A stretch of DNA of 64,000 bases from Methylococcales symbiont of Iophon sp. n. MRB-2018 (GCA_003666325.1 QPIL01000119.1:21870-85869); one strand, 5' to 3'. Counted from the stretch's first letter, positions 1 to 10,687 are shown. Made by a program: numbers and translations. Notes: generated by a model not told the origin, from the letters alone.

Positions 1-1
1 T

Positions 2-901
<900 letters not shown>

Positions 902-1067
902 CTTTTCCTTACCAAACCCTCTCCGTAATGGCGAGGGTTGAGTGTAGGGTGGAAAAGTGAAACGCATTCCACCTTTTACCATACGCTTGTCGGGTTGTGC
1001 TGGTGCTTATCCAGCCTACGTCTACGTATTTAATGCTGTTCAACCTTGCATTATCAATATAAGAAAT

Positions 1068-1346
1068 ATGAATATCCCCAAAATTCTTATAGCTGTTCTG
1101 ATGGTATTGATTATACAGCTACAATATCGCTTATGGTTTGGTGACGGCAATATTCAACAGGTTAAAGACTATCAACAACGTCTGAATAGCCTCAAAGAAA
1201 AAGTCCAATTAAAAAAAGAACGTAACGAAAAACTTTATGCAGATGTTGTGGATTTACGCAAAGGTGAAGAAGCCATAGAGGAACGAGCGCGTTATGAGTT
1301 AGGGATGATTAAAGAGAATGAAACGTTTTTTCAGGTGGTTGAGTAA
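1068..1346 (+). CDS. ftsB: Cell division protein FtsB
   Basis: FtsB is a small bitopic divisome protein that forms a complex with FtsL and FtsQ at midcell. The 92-residue product has a short cytoplasmic start, one membrane helix (about residues 4-21, ILIAVLMVLIIQLQYRLWFG) and a periplasmic coiled coil (about 30-60), then the conserved EERARYELGMIKENETFFQ end. The frame stays open upstream to 957, but that extension reads through a dispersed intergenic repeat (about 985-1022) and makes no FtsB-like sequence, so the ATG at 1068 is chosen. It lies between eno and ispD, the standard gammaproteobacterial arrangement. Confidence 0.95.
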   Translation: MNIPKILIAVLMVLIIQLQYRLWFGDGNIQQVKDYQQRLNSLKEKVQLKKERNEKLYADVVDLRKGEEAIEERARYELGMIKENETFFQVVE

Positions 1347-1349
1347 TAA

Positions 1350-1424
1350 AGACTCAGGGCTCAGGGCTCAGGACTAAGAACTCAGGACTAAGAACTCAGG
1401 ACTAAGAACTCAGGACTAAAGACC
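1350..1424. repeat. Heptamer-type tandem repeats after ftsB
   Basis: Tandem units built from GACTCAG, GGCTCAG, GACTAAG and AACTCAG, period 7 bp, start within a few bases of the ftsB stop codon. They belong to the same family as the AGTCTTT/AGTCCTG blocks elsewhere in the window, read on the opposite strand. Confidence 0.85.
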
Positions 1425-1534
1425 CCTTGATTTTTTATTTATTGAATATGATATTATTAATTCCTCGCTGCTTACAAAAACTTGTATTTTCTGTCTTTCT
1501 TAGAACCTGTTTTTATCAAATCTAATAAGCTAAT

Positions 1535-2248
1535 ATGTCAAAGCCTATAAAATATTGGGCTGTAGTGCCTGCTGCTGGTGTTGGTAAAAGAATGCAAGCA
1601 GATAAACCCAAACAATATCTTCCAATCGTTGCAACAACCGTTTTAGAGCAAACTATAAATCGCTTATTACAAGCAGATGTTTTTTCTGCTATATCCGTAG
1701 CTATTTCAAAAGAAGACCCTTACTGGACAGAATTATCATGTTCCAGACATGAAAAAATAGTGACTGCGGAAGGGGGTAAAGAAAGAGCCGATTCTGTTCT
1801 TTCAGCCTTAAAATCCTTAGAGGAATATGCATCTGATAATGATTGGGTGTTGGTGCATGATGCAGCAAGACCTTGTATCACAGGGTCTGACATTCTTCAT
1901 CTTGTCGAGGAATTAAAAGAGGATGATGTGGGGGGAATTTTGGCTTTGTCCTCATGCGACACTTTAAAAAATGTTGAAGGAAAATCTATTACAGAAACGA
2001 TTGATAGAAGTGTAATATGGCGAGCCTTAACACCTCAAATGTTTCGCTACGGCATGTTAAAAAAAGCCCTGCAACAAGCTAAAGGTAATCCAGCGATAAC
2101 AGATGAAGCCAGCGCTTTGGAAATGCAAGGCTTACGGCCCAAAATTGTGGCAGGTCGTGCTGATAATATTAAAATCACCCGACCTGAAGATTTGGCACTG
2201 GCTGAATTTTATATGAAGCAACAAGAAATGGAAAATGACAATGATTAG
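1535..2248 (+). CDS. ispD: 2-C-methyl-D-erythritol 4-phosphate cytidylyltransferase
   Basis: IspD makes CDP-methylerythritol from MEP and CTP, the third step of the non-mevalonate isoprenoid pathway. The 237-residue protein has the family length. Near the N-terminus it carries the nucleotide-binding signature [19 protein letters not shown], and mid-protein the conserved [10 protein letters not shown] motif. The C-terminal [14 protein letters not shown] segment is also typical. The stop overlaps the start of ispF by 14 bases, so the two are translated together and catalyse close steps of the same pathway. No clear ribosome binding site precedes the ATG, but the alignment of the N-terminal motif supports this start. 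Confidence 0.98.
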   Translation: MSKPIKYWAVVPAAGVGKRMQADKPKQYLPIVATTVLEQTINRLLQADVFSAISVAISKEDPYWTELSCSRHEKIVTAEGGKERADSVLSALKSLEEYASDNDWVLVHDAARPCITGSDILHLVEELKEDDVGGILALSSCDTLKNVEGKSITETIDRSVIWRALTPQMFRYGMLKKALQQAKGNPAITDEASALEMQGLRPKIVAGRADNIKITRPEDLALAEFYMKQQEMENDND

Positions 2249-2714
2249 AATAGGTCAAGGCTACGATGTTCATCGCTTTATTGATGAAGGGGATGTCATA
2301 CTCGGCGGGGTAACGATTGATTATGAGCAAGGTCTGGAAGCCCATTCTGATGGTGATGTGGTGTTACATGCACTATCTGATGCACTACTTGGAGCGGCGG
2401 CATTAGGCGATATAGGTAAACATTTTCCCGATACCGACCCTGCATTTAAAGGTGCAGACAGTCGTGTATTGTTACGCCATATTTATGCCATTGTGCAAGA
2501 AAAAGGCTATCGCTTAATTAATGCAGATATTACCATTATTGTCCAAGCACCCAAAATGGCACCTTATATAGTCGCCATCTGTAACAATATTGCAGCAGAT
2601 TTACAGGTTGATATTGATTTTATTAATGTTAAAGCAACCACTACGGAAAAACTGGGGTTTGAAGGACGTAAAGAAGGTATTGCTGTTCAGGCAGTTGTTC
2701 TTATTGAGAAATAA
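2241..2714 (+). CDS. ispF: 2-C-methyl-D-erythritol 2,4-cyclodiphosphate synthase
   Basis: IspF cyclises CDP-ME-2-phosphate to MEcPP with release of CMP. The 157-residue protein (from the second of two in-frame ATGs, 2241; the other is 2235) begins [13 protein letters not shown], which puts the metal-binding Asp8 and His10 at their usual positions. [18 protein letters not shown] holds the third ligand, and [11 protein letters not shown] follows. The C-terminal [17 protein letters not shown] motif is complete. It overlaps ispD. The bases around the stop codon (2705-2724) are duplicated in tandem immediately downstream without changing the protein. Confidence 0.98.
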   Translation: MIRIGQGYDVHRFIDEGDVILGGVTIDYEQGLEAHSDGDVVLHALSDALLGAAALGDIGKHFPDTDPAFKGADSRVLLRHIYAIVQEKGYRLINADITIIVQAPKMAPYIVAICNNIAADLQVDIDFINVKATTTEKLGFEGRKEGIAVQAVVLIEK

Positions 2715-2744
2715 TAGAGCAGGTTGAGAAATAATAGAGCAGGT
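2705..2744. repeat. 20-bp tandem duplication at the ispF stop codon
   Basis: The 20 bases TTGAGAAATAATAGAGCAGG occur twice in a row; the first copy contains the end and stop codon of ispF. Recent local duplication is the simple explanation. Confidence 0.9.
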
Positions 2745-2832
2745 TCAAGCTAAAAAAGTTTCGTTTCTTGTTCACACTCTCTGCGTGGGAATACCTACAT
2801 TAACGCCTCTAGGGCATAAGAATATTTTAGTA

Positions 2833-3867
2833 ATGTCCACAAATTTAACCATAGAAATTGCCGTTTGCCCTTATGCCTATGGTAGCCCAAAAAGTAGCGG
2901 AACAATAAAATCAACCCCTGATGATTTTATTGTCAAAGAAAACTTGTCTTTTCAAGCTGAAGGTTCGGGCGAACATGCCTTCTTACAAATTCAAAAAAAA
3001 GGCGAAAACACGGAAGATGTGGCTCGTTTATTGGCGCGTTTTGCCAAGGTAAGACGGGGTGATGTTGGTTATGCAGGGCTAAAAGACAGGCATGGTTTAA
3101 CAACGCAATGGTTCAGTATCTGGTTGCCTGGTAAAGACGACTCAGACTGGATGCAACTGGAATCCAAAAATATTAAAGTTTTACAGTCTATACGTCATGT
3201 CAGAAAGCTTAAACGAGGCGCCTTATTGGGTAATGACTTTCAAATAAAAGTGCGTGATTTGACGGGGGATAAAAACGCAATTGAAAAACAACTTCAAAGT
3301 ATAAAAGAAAAAGGTTTTCCTAATTACTTTGCTTCCCAGCGTTTTGGTCATCAAGGACAGAATATCAACAAGGCAATAGCGTTATTTAACGGAGCAAAGG
3401 TAAATCGTGAACAGCGTAGTATTTATTTATCTGCTGCTCGTGCCTATTTATTTAATTTGATTTTAGCGCACAGAGTTAAACAAGAAAATTGGAACCAAGC
3501 CATTGCTGGTGATGTTTTTCTTTTAAATAAATCTAATAGTTATTTTAAAAACAATCAGATTTGTGATTCACTGATGCAACGCATTGTTCAAGGGGATATT
3601 CACCCAACTGCCATACTGTACGGTAAAGGTGAAATAGAAACAAAAGCAGATGCCTTGGCTATTGAGGAATATATTATCCACAGCCAAGAGTGTTTAGTTG
3701 ATGGGCTGTTGAAATGGGGTTTGAAAGCCAGTAGACGGGCATTACGGGTTATTCCTGATCAGTTAGAATGGGAATTTCAAAAAGACTCAGGCATTCAATT
3801 GGGTTTCTCGTTGCCTTCAGGAAGTTATGCAACGTCCTTATTAAGAGAGATTGTTAACTTTGAATAG
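2833..3867 (+). CDS. truD: tRNA pseudouridine(13) synthase TruD
   Basis: TruD isomerises U13 of tRNA-Glu to pseudouridine. The protein shows the TruD N-terminal signature (GTIKSTPDDFIVKENLSF), GEHAFLQIQKKGENTEDVARLLARF, and the catalytic block VGYAGLKDRHGLTTQWFS, whose Asp is the expected nucleophile. NYFASQRFGHQGQNINKA and the C-terminal GSYATSLLREI are also family hallmarks. The frame is open from a GTG at 2785, but the ATG at 2833 (345 residues) gives the normal N-terminus. truD follows ispF in many Gammaproteobacteria. A half copy of the GAGACC element begins directly after its stop codon. Confidence 0.96.
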   Translation: MSTNLTIEIAVCPYAYGSPKSSGTIKSTPDDFIVKENLSFQAEGSGEHAFLQIQKKGENTEDVARLLARFAKVRRGDVGYAGLKDRHGLTTQWFSIWLPGKDDSDWMQLESKNIKVLQSIRHVRKLKRGALLGNDFQIKVRDLTGDKNAIEKQLQSIKEKGFPNYFASQRFGHQGQNINKAIALFNGAKVNREQRSIYLSAARAYLFNLILAHRVKQENWNQAIAGDVFLLNKSNSYFKNNQICDSLMQRIVQGDIHPTAILYGKGEIETKADALAIEEYIIHSQECLVDGLLKWGLKASRRALRVIPDQLEWEFQKDSGIQLGFSLPSGSYATSLLREIVNFE

Positions 3868-3868
3868 G

Positions 3869-3900
3869 TTTATCCGTTTGCTGGTTTATACTGAGGTCTC
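3869..3900. repeat. Half copy of the GAGACC inverted-repeat element
   Basis: The bases TATCCGTTTGCTGGTTTATA plus CTGAGGTCTC match one terminal arm of the MITE-like element at 32136-32285. It sits immediately after the truD stop. Confidence 0.7.
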
Positions 3901-3967
3901 CTTATATTAATCGCCCAAAAGTTCTTGTACAATACAGTCCCTAAAAAAATTTGTTAAGTCTCTGTTA

Positions 3968-6900
3968 ATGCCCAATCTATCTATAATTAAACAATTATCT
4001 AAGCAGCTAAATGGCTGTATTAATGTTGATAAATATCAATACAAGCGACAATTAGATCGTTTGCGTAACGAATCTGAGAAAGGTCAGAGTGTTGAATCAA
4101 AACTGGCTGATTTATCGCAAAAAATAGAAGTCTCTATTGGTAAATGGCAGAAACGTAAAGATAGCATTCCTGCCATAAACTATGCTGATTTACCCGTTAC
4201 AGATAAAAAAGATGAAATTGCAGATTTAATACAGCAGAATCAGGTATTAATCCTTTGTGGTGAAACTGGCTCTGGTAAAACCACTCAACTTCCTAAAATT
4301 TGTTTGCAGATTGGTCGTGGCGTAGCTGGTTTTATTGGTCATACCCAACCACGGCGTATTGCTGCTCGCACAGTGGCAGACAGAATTGCTGAAGAGCTAG
4401 GGCAAACGATAGGTCAGTCTGTCGGCTATAAAGTCAGGTTTCATGATAAAACCAATGATAAGTCATTAGTTAAGCTGATGACCGATGGTATTTTATTAGC
4501 TGAATCTCAAAATGATCCTTACTTGACTCAATATGACACACTTATTATTGATGAAGCACATGAGCGTAGCTTAAATATAGATTTCTTATTAGGTTATCTG
4601 CGTTGGCTTTTACCTAAACGCCCTGATTTAAAATTAATTATTACTTCGGCAACTATTGACCCAGAACGCTTTTCAAAACATTTTAATAATGCACCGATTA
4701 TTAATGTTTCTGGGCGTACATATCCAGTAGAAATGCGGTATAGACCCATCGAATTGATGGAAGAAGATGATGAAACTTCAGCCGATTTACAACAAGCTAT
4801 TATTGATGCGGTCGATGAACTACATAGGGATATTCCAGGAGATATCCTTATTTTTCTTAATGGTGAACGAGAAATTAGAGAAACCTCAGAGTCATTAAGA
4901 AAACATAATCCAAAAAATTGTGAAATTCTGCCTTTATATTCAAAACTCAGTGTCAGTGAACAGGAATACGTATTTAAGCCTAAAGGGAAAATGCGTATTG
5001 TATTAGCGACTAATGTTGCTGAAACATCACTGACTGTGCCGGGGATAAGAAGTGTGATTGATATTGGACATGCGCGTATTAGTCGATACAGTCATCGCAG
5101 TAAAATTCAGCGTTTACCGATAGAGAAAATCTCACAAGCCAGTGCCAATCAAAGGGCAGGGCGTTGTGGTCGAGTCGCTAAAGGTATCTGTATACGTTTG
5201 TATTCAGAAGAGGATTATCTGGCGCGTGCTGAATTTACAGAACCTGAGATATTAAGGACTAATTTATCGTCCGTTATTTTGCAGATGATGTCTTTAAAGT
5301 TGGGCGATATTGAAGACTTTCCCTTTGTAGACGCACCGATAAGTAAAATGATTCTGGATGGTAAAAAGTCATTACAAGAAGTCAATGCATTAGACAAAGA
5401 GGGTAAATTAACAGCCGTGGGACGACAATTAGCCAAAATCCCTACTGATCCTAAATTAGCCAGAATGCTACTAGCGGCTAATCAACTTAATTGTTTGACA
5501 GAAGTGTCCATTATTGTATCGGCATTGAGTATTCAAGACCCGCGTGAAAAACCTGCGGATAAAAGGCAACAAGCAGATAGTAAACATGCACAATTTAAAG
5601 TTGATAACTCAGATTTTTTAACCCTATTAAATATCTGGAATGTGTTTACAATACAAAAAAAAGAATTATCAAACAATCAACTTAGAAAATATTGCAAAGC
5701 ACAATTTTTGTCTTATATCCGAATGCGGGAATGGTTTGATATTCACTCACAGGTTATGCAAGTAATCAAAGGGGAGTTGAAATTTAAAGCCAATAATAGT
5801 GCCGCTAATTATAAAGCGATTCATTGTGCTTTATTACCTGGATTATTATCAAACATAGGTTTTAGACATCAGCAATATCAATATCTAGGTGCCAGAAATC
5901 TCAGGTTTTTTATTTTTCCAGGATCGGGACAACATAAAGCCAAGCCTAAATGGATTATGGCGGCTGAACAAGTCGAAACATCAAAAGTGTACGCACGTAC
6001 CGTAGCTAAAATTGATCCAGAATGGATAGAAAAAAGCGCGCAACATCTGATTAAGTCCATTTATTATGAGTCACATTGGGAAAAGAAAGCAGGACGTAGT
6101 GCAATTTATGAACGAACCTTATTGTATGGCTTGACGCTACAGCCGAAACGAAAAATTCCTTATGAGCGAATAGATCCCAAGGCGGCACGAGAGATTTTTA
6201 TTCGCAGTGGTCTAGTTGCTCAGGATTATCAGAGTAATGCCCCTTTTTTTAATGCCAATAAAAAGCTATTGGAGGAAGTCGGTTATATTCAGCATAAAGG
6301 CAGACGTGTCGATTTAATTGAAGATGAAGAATGGCTGTATCAGTTCTACCATAAGAAATTACCTGAACAGGTAGTAAATGGTATTACTTTAGATAAATGG
6401 CGTAAAACAGTAGAGAAAGAGTCGCCTAAAATTCTGTTTTTAAGCAAGCAAGATTTAACTCGCCAAGAAGATGAAACTGTGAGTGATCGGGATTATCCTG
6501 ACCATAAAATGGTGGGCAATTTATCCATAAAATTACAATATCGCTTTGAACCAGGGCATGATGAAGATGGGGTGACGGCAATTATTCCCGTACACCAACT
6601 CAATCAAATATCAACACCAGTTTTTGAATGGCTAGTGCCAGGTTTATTAGAAGAAAAAGTTATCGCCTTGCTTAAAGGATTACCTAAACAAGTACGCAAA
6701 CATTTTGTACCAGTATCAGATACTGCCAAGGCTTGTTTAGAAATAGAACCTGAAATGAAAGCTTCTTTGTATGACTGGTTGGGTATGCGTTTGCGTAAAC
6801 TAACGGGTGAAGCCATTGCTTTAACGCAATGGAATAGAGAAAGTCTAGCTGATCATTTAAAAATGAATTATCGAGTGGTTGATGATAAGGGACATGCTCT

Positions 6901-7855
6901 GGATTATGGGCGAAAGCTAAAAGTTTTACAGGAAAAATACACTACAAAAGCGGGCGATAGTTTTAATAAAATAGCGGCAGATGAGCTAAATCACACAGGC
7001 TGTATTCAATGGGTTTTTGATGATTTACCTGAGTCTTATGCGTTTGTTCAAAAAGGGCAGTCGTTTATTGGTTTTCCTGCCATTATTGATGAAGGTGATG
7101 CGGTAGGTGTGCGTATCTTTGATACCCGCATTAAAGCACAGCAGGCACACTATAATGGTTTGGTTCGATTATTTCAATCTGTGACAAGAAAAGAATCTAA
7201 ATATGTACTCAAGAATCTAGCTAAAACAGATACGACTGAATTACAGTACAATCGTTTGCCCTCACATGCCTATATTAAAAACCGAACGGGTGAAAACTTT
7301 AGAGAAGATATTTTGTTTAATATGGTCGCTACTGTGTTTTTACAGGAGGGAGATATTCGCTCGCAGCTACAATTTGATGAATGCTTAAAGGATAACAAAC
7401 AATATATGTTTGCTATTGCTAATGATGTTGAAAAAATTGTAGTGCGTATTATAGATAGAGTGATCCCAATAAAAAATTCCTTGAGCAGGCCTAATATTGA
7501 CAAGGAATTATTTGATGATATTACCGAGCAAATGAATTGTCTGGTTTATACGGGGTTTATTCGATACACGTCTTATGATCAGCTTAAATCTATCCCGCGT
7601 TATTTAAAAGCAATAGAATACCGTATAGATAAGCAAAAAAATGATCCGCAGAATAGGCAAATATTAAACCATTATTGGAAGCGATTTTGGCAAGAAGTTG
7701 AAAAACAATCAACAAAACAAAATGTGATTCCAGAACAGGATAAATTTCGCTGGGATTTAGAGGAGTTGAGAGTGTCATTATTTGCACAGCAACTTAAAAC
7801 AGCTTATCCCATTTCAGCTAAGCGATTAGATAAAGCCTGGGATGAACGAATATAG
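3968..7855 (+). CDS. hrpA: ATP-dependent RNA helicase HrpA (DEAH box)
   Basis: HrpA is a large DEAH/RHA helicase involved in rescue of stalled or colliding ribosomes and in mRNA processing. At 1295 residues the protein has the same length as E. coli HrpA. Motif I GETGSGKTTQLPK is near residue 98, motif II DEAHERSLN near 197, motif III SATID near 227. The helicase C-terminal motifs (LATNVAETSLTVPGI, NQRAGRCGRVAKG) follow, then the winged helix, the ratchet/OB region and a long C-terminal DUF3418 domain. It stands alone between truD and the rhomboid gene and is uninterrupted. All short reverse-strand frames across it are shadows. Confidence 0.97.
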   Translation: MPNLSIIKQLSKQLNGCINVDKYQYKRQLDRLRNESEKGQSVESKLADLSQKIEVSIGKWQKRKDSIPAINYADLPVTDKKDEIADLIQQNQVLILCGETGSGKTTQLPKICLQIGRGVAGFIGHTQPRRIAARTVADRIAEELGQTIGQSVGYKVRFHDKTNDKSLVKLMTDGILLAESQNDPYLTQYDTLIIDEAHERSLNIDFLLGYLRWLLPKRPDLKLIITSATIDPERFSKHFNNAPIINVSGRTYPVEMRYRPIELMEEDDETSADLQQAIIDAVDELHRDIPGDILIFLNGEREIRETSESLRKHNPKNCEILPLYSKLSVSEQEYVFKPKGKMRIVLATNVAETSLTVPGIRSVIDIGHARISRYSHRSKIQRLPIEKISQASANQRAGRCGRVAKGICIRLYSEEDYLARAEFTEPEILRTNLSSVILQMMSLKLGDIEDFPFVDAPISKMILDGKKSLQEVNALDKEGKLTAVGRQLAKIPTDPKLARMLLAANQLNCLTEVSIIVSALSIQDPREKPADKRQQADSKHAQFKVDNSDFLTLLNIWNVFTIQKKELSNNQLRKYCKAQFLSYIRMREWFDIHSQVMQVIKGELKFKANNSAANYKAIHCALLPGLLSNIGFRHQQYQYLGARNLRFFIFPGSGQHKAKPKWIMAAEQVETSKVYARTVAKIDPEWIEKSAQHLIKSIYYESHWEKKAGRSAIYERTLLYGLTLQPKRKIPYERIDPKAAREIFIRSGLVAQDYQSNAPFFNANKKLLEEVGYIQHKGRRVDLIEDEEWLYQFYHKKLPEQVVNGITLDKWRKTVEKESPKILFLSKQDLTRQEDETVSDRDYPDHKMVGNLSIKLQYRFEPGHDEDGVTAIIPVHQLNQISTPVFEWLVPGLLEEKVIALLKGLPKQVRKHFVPVSDTAKACLEIEPEMKASLYDWLGMRLRKLTGEAIALTQWNRESLADHLKMNYRVVDDKGHALDYGRKLKVLQEKYTTKAGDSFNKIAADELNHTGCIQWVFDDLPESYAFVQKGQSFIGFPAIIDEGDAVGVRIFDTRIKAQQAHYNGLVRLFQSVTRKESKYVLKNLAKTDTTELQYNRLPSHAYIKNRTGENFREDILFNMVATVFLQEGDIRSQLQFDECLKDNKQYMFAIANDVEKIVVRIIDRVIPIKNSLSRPNIDKELFDDITEQMNCLVYTGFIRYTSYDQLKSIPRYLKAIEYRIDKQKNDPQNRQILNHYWKRFWQEVEKQSTKQNVIPEQDKFRWDLEELRVSLFAQQLKTAYPISAKRLDKAWDERI

Positions 7856-7959
7856 CTTGAGTGGGTCAATCCCAGTGATCTTGATTTAAAGAATACAGAC
7901 AAAATAACTTGTTTCGATTGGATGTGTTGGAATAAGGTATTTTTTATAAAATACAAAAT

Positions 7960-8673
7960 ATGATCCCAATTAGAGATAACGTTCCTTGTAAAAGTAGACC
8001 CTATGTTAGCTGGAGTATTATGGCTATTTGTATCAGCGTTTTTTTGCTGATGAAAATGATGCCTGATGAAATACAAAGGCAATTGACCTATATCTACGGC
8101 ATGGTACCTATACGCTATTCAAATCCACAATGGTCAGCCTCGTTTGGCTTGGATCCAGACTACCACTTGTCATTTTTTACCAGTATGTTTTTACATGGTG
8201 GATGGTTACATATTTTGTCTAATATGTGGTTTATGTGGATTTTTGCCAAGAGTATTGAAGATCGAATGGGACATGCTAAATTTCTTGTTTTTTATCTATC
8301 ATCTGGATTGATAGCTTCTTATGTGCAATGGCATTTTTCTCCAGAATTAGTTATTCCTGTCGTCGGTGCATCGGGAGCAATTGCTGCTGTATTGGGTGCT
8401 TATTTGGTGTTGTATCCTTTTGCTCGTGTGGTAATTTGGTTTCCTTTGTTTTTTTTACCTATTTTTTTTCAATTACCCGCTATTGCTTTTTTAGGTTTCT
8501 GGGCCATTATCCAGTTTCAAAATGCAACATCATCAATATTATTTGATGGTGTTATTGTTGATGTAGCTTGGTGGGAGCATCTGGGAGGATTTATAGCTGG
8601 TGCTATATTGCATACTCTGTTTGTTAATGATGAGAAACCAGTGCTTTTACCAGGGGCAGATGAGAGCGATTAA
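7960..8673 (+). CDS. Rhomboid family intramembrane serine protease
   Basis: Rhomboids cleave membrane helices within the bilayer. The 237-residue protein is nearly all membrane segments (about six helices). It has the family landmarks in order: HGGWLHILSNMWFMW in the second helix (the HxxxxHxxxN oxyanion region), GASGAIAAVLGAY with the catalytic Ser near residue 130, and WWEHLGGFIAGAI with the catalytic His near residue 207. The serine/histidine pair is intact, so activity is expected. It follows hrpA by about 100 bases. The substrate cannot be inferred. A short heptamer-like tract follows the stop. Confidence 0.93.
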   Translation: MIPIRDNVPCKSRPYVSWSIMAICISVFLLMKMMPDEIQRQLTYIYGMVPIRYSNPQWSASFGLDPDYHLSFFTSMFLHGGWLHILSNMWFMWIFAKSIEDRMGHAKFLVFYLSSGLIASYVQWHFSPELVIPVVGASGAIAAVLGAYLVLYPFARVVIWFPLFFLPIFFQLPAIAFLGFWAIIQFQNATSSILFDGVIVDVAWWEHLGGFIAGAILHTLFVNDEKPVLLPGADESD

Positions 8674-8736
8674 GAAGAAAGGAAGGACTCAAGACTCAGA
8701 AAAGGAGGGACGCTACCCTTATGCTGAGAATATCGA

Positions 8737-9693
8737 CTAATGAGTCGCTATACCATGTTTTTGTATGCGATATAGCAGGGTATCCCTTGAGATTCCGAGC
8801 AACCTTGCCGATTTACTGCGATTACCCTTTGTTCTGCTGAGTGCTTGATGAATCATATCTGCTTCTAAAGAGTCAAGTTGAATGCCTAGATCAGGTAGTA
8901 TAAAAGCAGTGTCGCTTGATGTCGCTGTGCAACGACTAAATTCAGCAGGGAGGTTTTCTGGTTCAATTGTTTTGCCAGCTAGAAGAATACTTAGGCGTTC
9001 ACATAAATTACGCAATTCACGAATATTGCCAGGCCAGTTGTAGTCACGTAGAACTTTAAATGTGGCTTTGCTAAAATTGGGTGCATTAATTGAGTGTTTA
9101 ACAGAAAATTGAGTCAAGAAGTGCTTTGCTAGTGATTCAATGTCTTCTGTGCGCTGATTTAATACGGGAATTTCCATGGGTACAATATTAAGACGAAAAT
9201 ATAAGTCTTGGCGAAAGTTACCCGCTACAATTTGTTGGTCAAGATCAGTATTAGTGGCAGCAATTATTCTTACATTGACTTTATAGGGTTTGGTTTCACC
9301 AACAGCCAAACATTCACCTGATTCTAAAACACGAAGTAATTTTGTTTGAATAGAGACAGGTAATGAATTAATTTCATCGAGAAATAATGTACCTCCGTCA
9401 GTAGCTTGAAACAGACCCTGCTTATTAACTACAGCCCCCGTGAACGCACCTTTTTTATGACCGAATAGTTCCGATTCTATTAAGTTTTCTGACAAAGCGG
9501 CACAGTTTAAAGTGATAAATGGTTTATCTGAGCGCTTACTTTCTTTTTGTAAGGCAGTAGCAAGCATTTCTTTGCCTGTTCCTGTTTCTCCTTTTATCAA
9601 AACGGTGACATCTGTTGCGGCAACCATTTTTGCATTGCGAATCAGGGATTCAAAAGCGGGAGAGCGGCCAATGTTTAAGCTAAAATTATCCAT
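8737..9693 (-). CDS. Sigma-54 activator with AAA+ and Fis domains, no sensor domain
   Basis: This is an enhancer-binding protein for sigma-54 promoters. The 318-residue protein starts almost directly with the AAA+ domain: Walker A GETGTGKEM near residue 36, the sigma-54 contact loop GAFTGA near 83, Walker B TLFLDEINSLP, then the arginine-containing sensor segments. It ends with a Fis-type helix-turn-helix (GNRSKSARLLGISRDTLLYRIQKHG). No receiver, GAF or PAS domain precedes the AAA+ domain, so it is a short, PspF-like activator whose control must come from a partner protein or from expression level. It lies 20 bases after a TauE/SafE-like membrane gene on the same strand and is likely co-transcribed with it. 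Its target promoters are unknown. Confidence 0.93.
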   Translation of the reverse strand: MDNFSLNIGRSPAFESLIRNAKMVAATDVTVLIKGETGTGKEMLATALQKESKRSDKPFITLNCAALSENLIESELFGHKKGAFTGAVVNKQGLFQATDGGTLFLDEINSLPVSIQTKLLRVLESGECLAVGETKPYKVNVRIIAATNTDLDQQIVAGNFRQDLYFRLNIVPMEIPVLNQRTEDIESLAKHFLTQFSVKHSINAPNFSKATFKVLRDYNWPGNIRELRNLCERLSILLAGKTIEPENLPAEFSRCTATSSDTAFILPDLGIQLDSLEADMIHQALSRTKGNRSKSARLLGISRDTLLYRIQKHGIATH

Positions 9694-9713
9694 AGTTTTT
9701 ATATTGTGTACAG

Positions 9714-10430
9714 CTAAATGTGTTGCAAACGCATCGGATTAAGCCAAGGAAATAGAGCAATTAAAGCAATGATAACCAAAAAGATACCAATAAATTGTTT
9801 AAAACGTCGCATCCTAGCCAGTATAGTGAGTGCGCCAGACATTATACCCGTTCCTAGTACAGCAGGTAAAGTACCTAAGCCAAATGCAAGCATGGTTAAT
9901 GCGCTGCTTGTAATGTTGCCACTTGTTGCGGCAAGTGCTAATGCTGCATAAACTAGACCACAAGGAAGCCATCCCCAGACCATACCAAATAAAAAGGCTT
10001 GAAAGCGTGTTTCAACTGGAATAAGTTTTCGCCCATAAGGTTCTATTAATTTCCATAAGTGAGACCCCGTTTTTTCAATATAAGCAAAACGAGGAAACCA
10101 TCCAGCAAGATAAAACCCAGCACCGATCATAATAAGTGCAGAAAAAATTTGTAATACTCTATGTCCATAATCTTCTGCAAAAGGCAAGGTAATAAAAGTC
10201 TGAAGTAGCCCAGCTAAAGCTCCAGCAAGGGTATAGCTAGTAATACGGCCGATGTTGTAATTAAGTACAAATTGAAACAAGGTGGCTTTCTGGTTTCTTA
10301 CTTCTGCTTTAAGACTAAGCGTTAAGGTACCAATAATAGAGCCGCACATACCAATACAGTGGATGCTGCTAAACAAGCCCATCGCAAAAGCGGCAAGATA
10401 AGATTCGGTAAAGCCAAGATGAAATTCCAT
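9714..10430 (-). CDS. Sulfite exporter TauE/SafE-like (UreH/DsbD_2-type) membrane protein
   Basis: The 238-residue protein has about six membrane helices. Its first helix carries AFAMGLFSSIHCIGMCGSII, with a CxxxC pair typical of the UreH/DsbD_2-like branch of the TauE/SafE superfamily. Members of that branch are often placed near cbb3 oxidase or copper-handling genes and may move metal or thiol equivalents; the substrate here is not shown. A second cysteine site (WGWLPCGLVYAALALA) lies in the second half, as expected for an internally repeated DsbD-like fold. It precedes the sigma-54 activator on the same strand. No cco genes are nearby. Confidence 0.85.
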   Translation of the reverse strand: MEFHLGFTESYLAAFAMGLFSSIHCIGMCGSIIGTLTLSLKAEVRNQKATLFQFVLNYNIGRITSYTLAGALAGLLQTFITLPFAEDYGHRVLQIFSALIMIGAGFYLAGWFPRFAYIEKTGSHLWKLIEPYGRKLIPVETRFQAFLFGMVWGWLPCGLVYAALALAATSGNITSSALTMLAFGLGTLPAVLGTGIMSGALTILARMRRFKQFIGIFLVIIALIALFPWLNPMRLQHI

Positions 10431-10485
10431 AGCTTGCGAACACTACCATATTTAGCATTAAAGAGGCAGGTTTAAAATAATTAAA

Positions 10486-10515
10486 TTATCCGTTCCAGAG
10501 TTATGCTGAGGTCTC
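10486..10515. repeat. Half copy of the GAGACC inverted-repeat element
   Basis: TTATCCGTTCCAGAGTTATG followed by CTGAGGTCTC is the closest single-arm match to the MITE-like element at 32136-32285. It lies between the divergent TauE-like and DUF2959 genes. Confidence 0.75.
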
Positions 10516-10646
10516 CTATAATGAGTTTGGCTATCTTTTTTTGGCTGTTCACTCTTTGCTCTTGTATACTTAAGAAATGCTGAATAATAGAAGCTGATAT
10601 TTATCTGTCATTGCCTGTGCTATTGTAAAATACATGATTTTCTTTT

Positions 10647-10687
10647 ATCTCATTCCACGAAGACTGTGGGAATGAGATTGTTTTTCT
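10647..10687 (+). terminator. Terminator-like hairpin upstream of the DUF2959 gene
   Basis: A strong stem pairs 10647-10658 (ATCTCATTCCAC) with 10666-10678 (GTGGGAATGAGAT) and is followed by a T-rich run (TGTTTTTCT). It sits only about 27 bases before the DUF2959 start and no plus-strand gene lies upstream. It could end a short unannotated transcript, act as an attenuator, or be a dispersed palindrome. Confidence 0.55.

Noticed and set aside
957..1067. Longer N-terminus for FtsB from 957
   Set aside because: The extra 37 residues are read from a dispersed intergenic repeat and are unlike any FtsB start.
5215..7787. Minus-strand frames opposite hrpA
   Set aside because: They are shadows of the helicase coding sequence with no ribosome binding site or family match.
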